56,088 bases of DNA, taken from NCBI GenBank assembly GCA_021797675.1, contig JAJZZH010000076.1:1-56088 (forward strand), written 5' to 3'. The position numbers and the translations under genes were made by a program. Below, piece after piece: positions 34,387 through 42,131 of this stretch; within the stretch, counting starts at the first letter, position 1; each line of letters opens with the position of its first letter. Below the pieces are notes generated by a model, which was given only the letters and a program-made list of their open reading frames with translations, was not told the DNA's origin and made no database searches. Origin of the DNA: Bacillota bacterium (lineage in GTDB: Bacteria; Bacillota; Sulfobacillia; Sulfobacillales; Sulfobacillaceae).

Positions 34387-35145
34387 CTACTGTGGGCGCA
34401 GGACCTTCATCACTTTTCGCTTATAGTCGTTGAAATCCCGGTCCATTACCATGTCCCAGTGCCGGGGGCGGGCCAGGGTAATCCGGATTGTGGCGGCAAT
34501 CCGGCCCGGTCGCGGGCTCATAATCAACACCCGGTCGGCAAGTAAGATGGCCTCTTCCACGTCATGGGTCACGAATAGCACCGTATGCTGTAATTCGGTC
34601 CAGACCAACAGCAAAAACCGCTGCATGTCGCTGCGGGTCTGCGCGTCGAGGGCCCCAAACGGTTCGTCCATCAACAAAATCGCGGGGTCGGTAATCAAGG
34701 CACGGGCAATCGCGGCCCGCTGCTGCATTCCGCCGGACAGTTGGTAAGGATAGTGCGAGGCGAAATTCTTTAGCCCCATGGTCTCCAACGTCCCGTCCAG
34801 CCGCGTCCGATCCACTCCCCGTTTCCCCTCCCGCAGCGTCAAACCAAAAGCAATATTGTCCACCACCGTCATCCACGGCAAAAGGGAGGGCTGCTGAAAG
34901 ACCACGGCCCGTTCCGGCCCCGGCTTTAACACCGGTTCGCCGTCAAGCAGAATGTCGCCCTGCGACGGGCGCTCAAATCCAGCGATCATGTTGAGGATCG
35001 TTGTCTTTCCGCATCCACTGGGGCCGACCACGGTAACAAACTCTCCATCCTCAATCGTCATATCGACTTTGGACACCGCCATGACCGGCTCAGAACGTGC
35101 GTTGGGCGCTGGAAACACTTTGCTCACGCCGTGTAGTTCGATCAC
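34387..35145 (-). CDS. ABC transporter ATP-binding protein (SsuB/TauB-like)
   Basis: 252 residues from a GTG with GGAGGAGG seven bases upstream. Walker A GPSGCGKTTI, Q-loop (VVFQQPSLLPW), signature LSGGMQQRAAIARALI, Walker B ILLMDEPFGALDAQTR, and the switch His in LFVTHDVEEAI are all intact. The length and motifs are those of nitrate/sulfonate/taurine transporters. It is the last gene of a three-gene operon with a binding protein and a permease, under the c-di-AMP leader at 37440-37556. Confidence 0.93.
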   Translation of the reverse strand: MIELHGVSKVFPAPNARSEPVMAVSKVDMTIEDGEFVTVVGPSGCGKTTILNMIAGFERPSQGDILLDGEPVLKPGPERAVVFQQPSLLPWMTVVDNIAFGLTLREGKRGVDRTRLDGTLETMGLKNFASHYPYQLSGGMQQRAAIARALITDPAILLMDEPFGALDAQTRSDMQRFLLLVWTELQHTVLFVTHDVEEAILLADRVLIMSPRPGRIAATIRITLARPRHWDMVMDRDFNDYKRKVMKVLRPQ

Positions 35146-35278
35146 CCCAAGGCCTCCTCCAAAAAGTTACCCGGCAAGCTGACAACAAAAATACGGACTG
35201 GCTGCTGGTTCGCTCCCCGTCGACCATCATCAGGCTCCGCCGAGTGCACCGGCGGAGCCTGATAATCGGACCGAATCG

Positions 35279-36319
35279 TTACCCCTTGCCGTGCAAGACC
35301 GCTTCGGCGAAGCGGGGCGCGACATAACTGGACATGTTCTTGGGCAAATGCGAAATTTGATGGGTCTGGTAGAGCCATCGCACGGCTGCCGTCAACGACT
35401 TGGCCACCAAGGACCGTGATTTGGTGCGAAGATTGCCGAGGCGTCTGAGCGTCAACTGCTGGGGCAGACTGGTAAAGCTCAGCCCTTTGGCCTGAGCCTT
35501 GGCCTGAGCCGCCGTAATATGATTCAGCTTCCCCATGTCCGCATAAGCTTGCTGTGGATGCTGATGGAAAAACCGCACACCAGCCTGCTCGGCAGCGACG
35601 AAACCTTCTACCAGGCCGGGGTGGGCCGCGGCCCACTTTGAATTCACGACTGCCAGATTAAAAATAGGAGCCTGGCGGTACACGTTTTGGTCATACATCA
35701 GCATGCGTCCACTCGACTGAGCCATCGCGCTCACAAAAGGCACCCAGGTGTAAGCCGCGACCAGCCGGTGAGTCTTCCAGGCGGCCACCATTTCCGGCGG
35801 GCTCATATTGAGTTGGGTCACACTGGAAAGAGGGATATGGTGCAGCTTAAGAGCCGTATCGAGTTCAAACGGCGAGGTCGATCCTTTCACCAAGGCGACG
35901 GTTTTGCCCTTCAGTTGCTGCAAATTCGTAATATGACTGGACTTGGACACAACCAAGCCCTCTGCCGTAGTATACCGCTCCATCGCCCAAACTACCCTGA
36001 GCGGCACACCGTCGGCGATCGCTGAGGCCGTGGGCGGATTGCCCAGGGTGGTCATAAAGTCCAGTCGACCCGAGGCCAGGTCGGTCAAAGCCAATGGCCC
36101 ATCGGAGAAATACCGCAAGACGACCCGCGCATGCATATACTTTTGAAAGAAATGCTGCTCGATAGCTACTGCCTCCGGATCGGGTGCATTTTCGTATCCA
36201 ATGCTTACGGTCACCGTCGGCCGCGTCTTGGCCGGGTGCGCGGGCACCGCGCCAATGGTCAAGCCTGCCGCCAGTCCGACGGCCAATAATGTACTCCCCC
36301 TAGGTGGAACTTTTGCCAC
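35279..36319 (-). CDS. ABC transporter substrate-binding protein (NitT/TauT-like)
   Basis: 346 residues from a GTG with a near-perfect AAGGAGGTGAT ribosome site. The N-terminus has a Sec signal (STLLAVGLAAGLTIGAVPAHPA) without a lipobox cysteine, so it would be a secreted or membrane-held protein. The mature part follows the SsuA/TauA pattern: VSIGYENAPDPEAVAIEQ, DLASGRLDFMTTLGNPPTAS, LKGKTVALVKGSTSPFEL and the TYTWVPF-like region. The C-terminus is helical. The ligand cannot be told from the sequence; sulfonates, nitrate and pyrimidine precursors are bound by relatives. It lies 147 bases after the permease gene. Confidence 0.88.
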   Translation of the reverse strand: MAKVPPRGSTLLAVGLAAGLTIGAVPAHPAKTRPTVTVSIGYENAPDPEAVAIEQHFFQKYMHARVVLRYFSDGPLALTDLASGRLDFMTTLGNPPTASAIADGVPLRVVWAMERYTTAEGLVVSKSSHITNLQQLKGKTVALVKGSTSPFELDTALKLHHIPLSSVTQLNMSPPEMVAAWKTHRLVAAYTWVPFVSAMAQSSGRMLMYDQNVYRQAPIFNLAVVNSKWAAAHPGLVEGFVAAEQAGVRFFHQHPQQAYADMGKLNHITAAQAKAQAKGLSFTSLPQQLTLRRLGNLRTKSRSLVAKSLTAAVRWLYQTHQISHLPKNMSSYVAPRFAEAVLHGKG

Positions 36320-36466
36320 CTAGAATCACCTCCTTATGATATCGAACCGTGTCCAGTGACTCGCTCAGCGCACCAATCCCCCATACCGAGGCTCCGCGCT
36401 GACTGCGACACCTCTTTCCCTGGGCAAGACACCCTGCGTGGTGTCATCACACCCCGCGCTCGCGGT

Positions 36467-37333
36467 TTAGGCTTTCCCCTTCCATGGAATCATCCGCTGT
36501 TCGACGGTGCGGATAAAGAGCTCCATCAGGTAGCCAATCACCCCGATCAGAATGATCCCGACAAACACGACCCCCATCCGCAACTCATTGCCGGCGGTAA
36601 GGATTATCGCCCCCAGTCCGGTCTGGGCAGCGATCATCTCGGCGGCGACCAAACACGTCCACGCAACGCCAATGGCAACCCGCATACCGGTGAAGATCTC
36701 CGGCAACGCTGACGGCAAAATCACGTAACGAAAGAGCTGCCGGCGATCAGCGCCAAACACTTGAGCCACCCGAATACGCGTTTCTTGGACGTTCTTGGCT
36801 CCCGACATTGCGTTTATGATGATGATCGGAATCGTACAGACAAAGATCAGTACGAATTTCGACAGTTGACCGACGCCAAACCAAATCACCATCACCGGAA
36901 TGTAGGCCAATGGCGGAATGGGGCGTAGAAACTGCAACAGGGGGTCTACCGCGTTGAAGACGATCTTGCTCGAAGCCATCCCAAACCCTATCGGCACCCC
37001 GACAATGATCGCCGCCACAAAGCCTACGGCGATCCGGGTGACGCTGGCGCCGATGTTGTCGAGCAAACTGTACCCATTATAGCCGGTGGTGGCGATGACA
37101 TAGGCATCGCGCGTCACTCGCCCGGGGGACGGCAAGGCTAGGCGCGGAAAGATGTGTAGCGCGGATACCACCCACCACAGCACCACGATTACGCCGATCA
37201 CCATCCAGGGAACGTATCTATGATACGATGTCTTGGACACGACCGACGCCTGATCATCCGTTACCATCGCGCGTAACTGTGGTGCCCGCTCTTGGCTGGG
37301 CTCGGCGGAGCGTTGCAATGGCGAATATCCCAT
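36467..37333 (-). CDS. ABC transporter permease (SsuC/TauC-like)
   Basis: 288 residues from the ATG at 37333, chosen for GAGGAGGG upstream; the frame stays open for 51 more codons into the riboswitch, which are not real. There is a first membrane segment at about 45-65 (WMVIGVIVVLWWVVSAL) and five or six more after it. The EAA-type loop that contacts the ATPase reads VFGADRRQLFRYVILPSALPEIFTG. It is the first gene of the transporter operon and follows the riboswitch-terminator directly. Confidence 0.92.
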   Translation of the reverse strand: MGYSPLQRSAEPSQERAPQLRAMVTDDQASVVSKTSYHRYVPWMVIGVIVVLWWVVSALHIFPRLALPSPGRVTRDAYVIATTGYNGYSLLDNIGASVTRIAVGFVAAIIVGVPIGFGMASSKIVFNAVDPLLQFLRPIPPLAYIPVMVIWFGVGQLSKFVLIFVCTIPIIIINAMSGAKNVQETRIRVAQVFGADRRQLFRYVILPSALPEIFTGMRVAIGVAWTCLVAAEMIAAQTGLGAIILTAGNELRMGVVFVGIILIGVIGYLMELFIRTVEQRMIPWKGKA

Positions 37334-37400
37334 GAGACCCTCCTCGGTGTTTTGGGCAACACGCAACGATTGACGGTCGTGTGGATATTTTGGTGACGGG

Positions 37401-37427
37401 AATAAAAATTCCCGGGCCAGCCCGGGC
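37401..37427 (-). terminator. Terminator of the c-di-AMP leader
   Basis: On the minus strand CCCGGG-CTGG-CCCGGG is followed by AATTTTTATT. It sits a few bases after the riboswitch core and 68 bases before the permease start, so it is the likely expression platform. Confidence 0.75.
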
Positions 37428-37439
37428 TCAGAGGCACAG

Positions 37440-37556
37440 GCTTTCCTTGCCGACGAGGTAAGCTGACGGGCTAGGGTGGAAAGCAACCCCCATATTCATG
37501 CGCGCCCCAGAAACTTTGGGTCCCCCGTTCGTGCGTCCACACGATTAGGCCGTATG
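37440..37556 (-). ncRNA. c-di-AMP riboswitch (ydaO/yuaA type)
   Basis: On the minus strand the leader has the conserved parts in order. First GGCCTAATC then a GTG/CAC hairpin, then ACGGGGGACCC (consensus ACGGRGGAACC), TGGGGCGCGC, GGGGGTTGC, and the hallmark CCCGTCAGCTTACCTCGTCGGC split here as CCCGTCAGCTTACC and CTCGTCGGC. The last matches the CCCGACAGCUAACCUCGUAGGC-type 3' core of known ydaO riboswitches. An immediate intrinsic terminator follows. These riboswitches bind cyclic di-AMP and usually turn expression off; their usual targets are potassium and osmolyte transporters and cell-wall enzymes. Here the target is an ABC transporter operon. Covariation was judged by eye. Confidence 0.8.
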
Positions 37557-37854
37557 ACAGACACCTTGCGTTAGGCACACACTGCCAGCATGATGTCTCA
37601 TTCCTAGTATAAGGATTCGGGGTAAAAAATTCGCCTAAGCTGAGCGCCGCTCTCGCGGCGTCTCGCGCGACGTCCGCGCCTTAGACGCTCCCCTGTGTGC
37701 CGTTCTCAAAAATCCTCTCCTCTCCCCGGAATCCCTGCCGGTTAGAGCTAGATTGGAACGATGGGGGAGGATCCTCAATGGCCCGTCCACAAATGGGGGA
37801 TGCCTCTAGCCAGGCGACCAAAAGTTGATTACGATAGCGCTGGAGGCGATCGAA

Positions 37855-38250
37855 ATGCCGTCCACGAGTCGTGGCGCAACCACCCGGGATGATATCTTGG
37901 CCATCTTGCAAGCCAACCGGGAGTTGGGACCGGAATTTGATGAACACACGGCGGATCAAATACTTGAGATGATGAAAACTGCCCCGACGGTGGACGGTTC
38001 ACAGCCGGCTCAGGAAGCGATGCCGAAGGGCCTTGCTCCCTGGGAGGTGTTCGCTTGGGAACGCCACCAACGGCGACTCGCCCGCGACCAACGCCGACGC
38101 GATCGCCGCCAAACTCCCGAATGGATTATATTCCCGGTCATGGGGCTATCGATTCCTTTGATGGGGATCGCCGGCCACGTAGCCGGCTCCACCGGGGTGG
38201 TAGCCGTGTTGGCCTTTGACGCCTTTATCATCTTGACCCGCAAACGCTAA
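37855..38250 (+). CDS. Small protein with two C-terminal membrane segments
   Basis: 131 residues from the ATG at 37855, with TGGAGG eight bases upstream. The N-terminal part (TTRDDILAILQANRELGPEF and a helix after it) resembles a short helical domain seen in actinobacterial membrane proteins. A basic stretch (RHQRRLARDQRRRDRRQ, residues 69-85) precedes two hydrophobic segments (IFPVMGLSIPLMGIAG and TGVVAVLAFDAFIIL). The N-terminus is thus probably cytoplasmic. I do not recognise a function. It is divergent from the c-di-AMP-controlled operon. Confidence 0.6.
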   Translation: MPSTSRGATTRDDILAILQANRELGPEFDEHTADQILEMMKTAPTVDGSQPAQEAMPKGLAPWEVFAWERHQRRLARDQRRRDRRQTPEWIIFPVMGLSIPLMGIAGHVAGSTGVVAVLAFDAFIILTRKR

Positions 38251-38402
38251 GCTGCGGAAGGGTGGCACTGGACGTCAAGATGGGTGGCAATCGGAACACC
38301 AACCGCGGGCGTTTGGTGATGACCCGTTCGATTCGACCGTCGCCAACGCTGAATCGCTTACGCACTTTCGAATATGCGTGCATAAGGAGCCAGACTCTGC
38401 CA

Positions 38403-39116
38403 ATGACTGCCATCGAGGATGCTTTTTGGCAAGCGTGCGCCTCCGTTCCCTCCCCCTTAAAACTCCGGTGGACCGCCGCCTTGTTGAATGAGTGCGCAGC
38501 ACCAGCAATCCGATCCCCCGACGCGTCGGCCCGTTGGCCGTCCAGCACCTGGAGTGCCGTGCGCTACCTGTTGCATCTGGATACGCTTTGGCAACAACGG
38601 CTTGCGGACTGGAATTGGCCTGCGTGCCAAGCTTGGTTAGATGCTCAAGGCATACCGGCCTTGGATCCATGGCCGTTAGCGGTTTTGGCGCATCACCCCT
38701 TCACGCCGGCGGACGCCGTGGAGCGTTTTTCTGAATTCTTGCATCACCCGGTCACCCCGGGACCCGCACTTTGGGCGTATGCCTCATGGCGTTCGGTTCC
38801 ACTCAGGGGTCGCCGTCTGCCTCCGCCCAACGCGGCGCTCGACATCAACGCATACCGAGACGCCAACTGGCCTCCAGCCTTCGCCCACCTCCTGGCCCAA
38901 GTGGCGTGGGCCGTTCAGGATGAGCAGCGAGATCCCCCTCACTTCGTCCACGCGCTCGGCACCTTGGGCGAAGACGCACCGCTCTTCTCCACCGCTGAGG
39001 TAACGGACTTTCCCGCGCGCTATCCCTATGAGCTGGTGGCCTGCTGGAAGAAAATAACCGCGGCCATACCTGAACCCCCGGCCTTCGGACCAGCAGAACA
39101 ATTGCGATTCGATTAG
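38403..39116 (+). CDS. Hypothetical protein, Trp- and Pro-rich
   Basis: 237 residues from the ATG at 38403, with AAGGAG 13 bases upstream; the frame continues upstream without coding character. It is rich in tryptophan and alanine (LRWTAALLNE, WPSSTWSAVRYLLHL, LWAYASWRSVPL) and looks alpha-helical and soluble. No signal or membrane segment is seen and I recognise no family. The gene begins about 150 bases after the stop of 37855-38250, on the same strand. Confidence 0.5.
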   Translation: MTAIEDAFWQACASVPSPLKLRWTAALLNECAAPAIRSPDASARWPSSTWSAVRYLLHLDTLWQQRLADWNWPACQAWLDAQGIPALDPWPLAVLAHHPFTPADAVERFSEFLHHPVTPGPALWAYASWRSVPLRGRRLPPPNAALDINAYRDANWPPAFAHLLAQVAWAVQDEQRDPPHFVHALGTLGEDAPLFSTAEVTDFPARYPYELVACWKKITAAIPEPPAFGPAEQLRFD

Positions 39117-39645
39117 GCGCTCGCAGTTGAGACCAGGCATAGCTCCATGGACGCGATCCAGCTTTTCTCGGCCAGCGTCCGGCTCGTGACCTCCGTAAGG
39201 TGGTCATGGGCCCATCATAAAGGATCGCACGGCAGATATCCGGTCGTTCGTTCAACCGCGCTACCATGCGGCTTTCATGTACTGTGCCGAAGCCCTGGCG
39301 CGCGGTGCAATCCGAAACGCCCTAACGGGGTCGTGGCCGCTCGGTGGTCGACAACGCTGGGCGCGCTGCGCCCATCTGTCACCCGGAGCCGCTATGGCGC
39401 TGAAGACGGTAATGGCTTATGCTAAGGTGGGTCCCAGGATTACCCCCATCCATTCGCTCCTTGCTCTGGCCATACGCGCGCCAGCGACGGGGAATTCGCA
39501 TTATCCTGGATCCGTCCTTTCGCATCGGCGGATGATGACGGTACCCCGGTTAGTGGTCAGCTTGGCGACCTGCCGGGCTGAGTTGGCGGCGGTGGCCTCA
39601 AGGCCATCTCGCCGGTGCACGGCGGCTAGTCGGAGGGAAGCTACG
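39117..39645. other. Intergenic stretch, no gene recognised
   Basis: A frame is open through most of this region into the YdcF-type gene, but its composition is poor and the ribosome site at 39632-39640 fixes the start downstream. Nothing else is recognised. Confidence 0.4.
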
Positions 39646-40248
39646 ATGCCCATATCCGCATACCTTATCCTCCTCTGCCTACTCCTCATCAGCTTCATCG
39701 GGGGCACGGCGGTCGGCCGCCTGCGAGCCCACGCTGGCCGCTGGCTCGTGGTCAATCAAGCACCGGTCCGCTCCGACGTCATCATCGTGCTGGGCGGCGG
39801 GCCCGTCGAGCGCGTCCAAGTGGCCGCCCAATTATGGCATCGTGGGTACGCGGCCACGATGCTCCTGACCGGCGGTTGCCTGCGGGGCCACCGAGCGAGT
39901 CAAGCGCAAACGATGGCGTGCCAAGCAGAACATTTGGGGGTCCCACGCGTAGCGATGCTCCTCGAAGACCAATCGCGGTCCACCCTCGAAAACGCCCAGC
40001 GGACCCTGCCTGTGCTTGTCAACCACGGCCTGACCACAGCCCTGGTCGTTTCTTCCGATTACCATATGCGGCGCGTTGGCATCCTCTTTGATCGCGTATA
40101 TCGGGGGCACGGCATCCGGCTGACCTACGTGGCCGCCAGGGATCCGGCGTTTTCTTACCCCCGCTGGTGGTCCACTGCCCCCAGCCGACGGCTGACGGTC
40201 TCTGAATACGCTAAGTTAGTGGTGAACTGGGCCACGCTTCCGCGCTGA
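39646..40248 (+). CDS. YdcF/DUF218 family membrane-anchored protein
   Basis: 200 residues from the ATG at 39646, with GGAGGGAAG five bases upstream. One N-terminal membrane segment (ISAYLILLCLLLISFIGGTA) is followed by the DUF218 domain: SDVIIVLGGGPVERVQVAAQLW, MLLTGG, LLEDQSRSTLENAQ and VVSSDYHMRR. These last two are the family's E-x-x-S-x-x-T-x-x-N and S-x-x-H-x-x-R motifs. Relatives such as ElyC and SanA act at the envelope on lipid-carrier or peptidoglycan precursors; the exact reaction is not settled. An envelope role suits the surface-glycan genes in the window. Confidence 0.85.
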   Translation: MPISAYLILLCLLLISFIGGTAVGRLRAHAGRWLVVNQAPVRSDVIIVLGGGPVERVQVAAQLWHRGYAATMLLTGGCLRGHRASQAQTMACQAEHLGVPRVAMLLEDQSRSTLENAQRTLPVLVNHGLTTALVVSSDYHMRRVGILFDRVYRGHGIRLTYVAARDPAFSYPRWWSTAPSRRLTVSEYAKLVVNWATLPR

Positions 40249-40280
40249 CGACCTATCGCTTTGCCCCGATGACGCAGCGG

Positions 40281-40445
40281 TCACGATGATGCCTTGGAAT
40301 CATCCACATAAGGTTCAATCCGAATTTCCTCCCCCAGTTGGTAGACCACCACGGCATCTCCCGGACCAAGGCCAAAACGGCACAAGACCTCGCGGGGAAT
40401 CTCGACGGCGCCATCTTTGGTATGCACAATGATCGGTACCGACAT
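40281..40445 (-). CDS. AbrB/MazE/SpoVT-type DNA-binding protein
   Basis: 54 residues from the ATG at 40445 with GGGGGCAAGGAG upstream; a longer in-frame start at 40529 is less likely. The sequence SVPIIVHTKDGAVEIPREVLCRFGLGPGD is the swapped-hairpin AbrB fold: beta strand, IPREV helix, then LGPGDAVVVYQ. Such proteins are transition-state regulators or antitoxins. No toxin gene adjoins, so a chromosomal regulator is more likely. It is convergent with the YdcF-type gene, 32 bases away. Confidence 0.75.
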   Translation of the reverse strand: MSVPIIVHTKDGAVEIPREVLCRFGLGPGDAVVVYQLGEEIRIEPYVDDSKASS

Positions 40446-40848
40446 CTCCTTGCCCCCTTTTGCCCTCCGCAGAGGGCTACTTGCACGGTCCAACTTCGCC
40501 ATTATAGGCAATGCAAGCCACGAGGCCACGTGAAATCGTCCGCCAGATTCTCCTCCCGAACGACACCCCGGGGCCGGATGGCGTCACACCATGGCGGCTG
40601 GCCTCTCTTCTTCGCGACGGGTGTCGGAGGACGTCGAACGTTTTAGCCGGCACCGGCTGCGATCCGTGCCAGGCGGAGTACAACGTCCCGTTTCAGCCCT
40701 CGCGGACTTTTGCCGGAGGGCTGTCGCATCCTGGCTCCAGGGGCCGAAGCCATTCCTGAGCCAACCAATCCTATGAGGTCTGCGGGAGGGATCCAAGAAA
40801 ACCCTCATGATCCAAGGTCGGTTCTTCTAACGCGGTTGCACGCCGCGC
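40446..40848. other. Intergenic stretch, no gene recognised
   Basis: About 400 bases between the AbrB-type gene and the end of lysC. Short frames on both strands show no motif. No strong hairpin with a U-tract was seen after lysC. Confidence 0.4.
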
Positions 40849-42081
40849 TCAGGGCGATAACGCTTCGCTGTTCAGCGGTGCAAGTCCGAATGCTTCATGA
40901 ATTGCCAGCAAACTGCGCTTCGCATCGGCAGCGGCCACAATGCAGGAGATTTTGATTTCCGAAGTGCCAATCATTTGGATGTTCACTCCGGCATCCGCTA
41001 AAGCCTGAAAGACGCGGGCGGCCACCCCCGGGCGACCCAGCATCCCCGATCCCACGGCCGAGACTTTGGCAATATCGGTATCGACGATGAGCGTCGACCC
41101 CTTAAGTTCCGCCAGGACCTCTCTGGCAATGGGTTCGGCCTGCGGCAAGTCATCCAAATGGACCGTAAAGGCGATGTCATTCAATTTTTCGTGAGACAAG
41201 GATTGAATCACCAGGTCGACGTCGATCCCGTGCTCAGCGAGTCGGGAAAACAGGTGCGCCGCCACCCCGGGGGCGTCCGGCACCCCCACCAAACCGATTT
41301 TGGCGACCTTGCTCGCCAAGGCGACCGCGGTCACGGGAGGGTTATCCTGATTCTTTTCGACGATGAGCGTACCCGGAGCATCGTCGACAAACGTCGACCG
41401 AGCATGAATCACGACCTGGTTGGTACGCGCATATTCTACCGCGCGCGTCTGCAACACCTGAGCGCCTTGGCTGGCCAGTTCGACCATCTCATCATAGCTC
41501 AAATGATCCAAAGGCACGGCAGTCGGCACGATTCGGGGGTCGGCGGTAAACACCCCAGCGACGTCGGAGTATATTTCACAGCGGTCTGCCTTGAGAGCAC
41601 CCGCGAGGGCAATCGCGGTCAGGTCCGATCCTCCCCGACCCAGCGTGGTTACCGCCCCGCTTTCGTCTACCCCTTGGAAGCCCGCCACCACCGGCGTAAT
41701 TCCGCCAGCCAGGGCGGCTCGCAGGCGGATGGGGTCAATCGCCAAGATCCGCGCCCGCCGATGATGGCTGTCGGTCAAAATCCCGGCCTCCCGGCCTGTG
41801 AACGACTGCGCGGCAATGCCTATCCGCTGCAAAACCATGGCCAAAATCGCCGTACTCTGCACTTCTCCGGTGGCCATGAGGACATCCATTTCTCGCGCCG
41901 GCATCGCCGGATTGGCCTCGGTGGCCAAGTTGACCAACTCATCGGTGCGGTCGCCCATCGCCGACACGACGACCACCACCTGGTCCCCCGCGGCCCGCAC
42001 GCTGCGGATTTTTTCAGCGACGCGCTCCATGTGGTCCAGGGTAGCGACCGAGCTTCCTCCGAACTTCTGTACCAACAACAT
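40849..42081 (-). CDS. lysC: Aspartate kinase
   Basis: 410 residues from the ATG at 42081 at the family start LVQKFGGSSV; an upstream in-frame start at 42108 is unlikely. The kinase domain has VVVVSAMGDRTDEL, GREAGILT and TTLGRGGSDLTAIALA. The C-terminal third holds two ACT domains (KIGLVGVPDAPGVAAHLFSR and SAVGSGMLGRPGVAARVF), the lysine/threonine sensor. It phosphorylates aspartate at the head of the lysine, threonine and methionine pathway. It is the last gene of the methionine operon, 50 bases after the methyltransferase-MTHFR gene, so it is probably under the SAM riboswitch at 46232-46341. Confidence 0.95.
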   Translation of the reverse strand: MLLVQKFGGSSVATLDHMERVAEKIRSVRAAGDQVVVVVSAMGDRTDELVNLATEANPAMPAREMDVLMATGEVQSTAILAMVLQRIGIAAQSFTGREAGILTDSHHRRARILAIDPIRLRAALAGGITPVVAGFQGVDESGAVTTLGRGGSDLTAIALAGALKADRCEIYSDVAGVFTADPRIVPTAVPLDHLSYDEMVELASQGAQVLQTRAVEYARTNQVVIHARSTFVDDAPGTLIVEKNQDNPPVTAVALASKVAKIGLVGVPDAPGVAAHLFSRLAEHGIDVDLVIQSLSHEKLNDIAFTVHLDDLPQAEPIAREVLAELKGSTLIVDTDIAKVSAVGSGMLGRPGVAARVFQALADAGVNIQMIGTSEIKISCIVAAADAKRSLLAIHEAFGLAPLNSEALSP

Positions 42082-42131
42082 CGGTCCTCTGTCCTCCCTT
42101 GCAATCATCCCGCCGATTTCTCGTTCGTCAC

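Noticed and set aside
36467-37486. Longer permease start at 37486
   Set aside because: The extra codons would lie inside the riboswitch and terminator, and the ATG at 37333 has a strong ribosome site.
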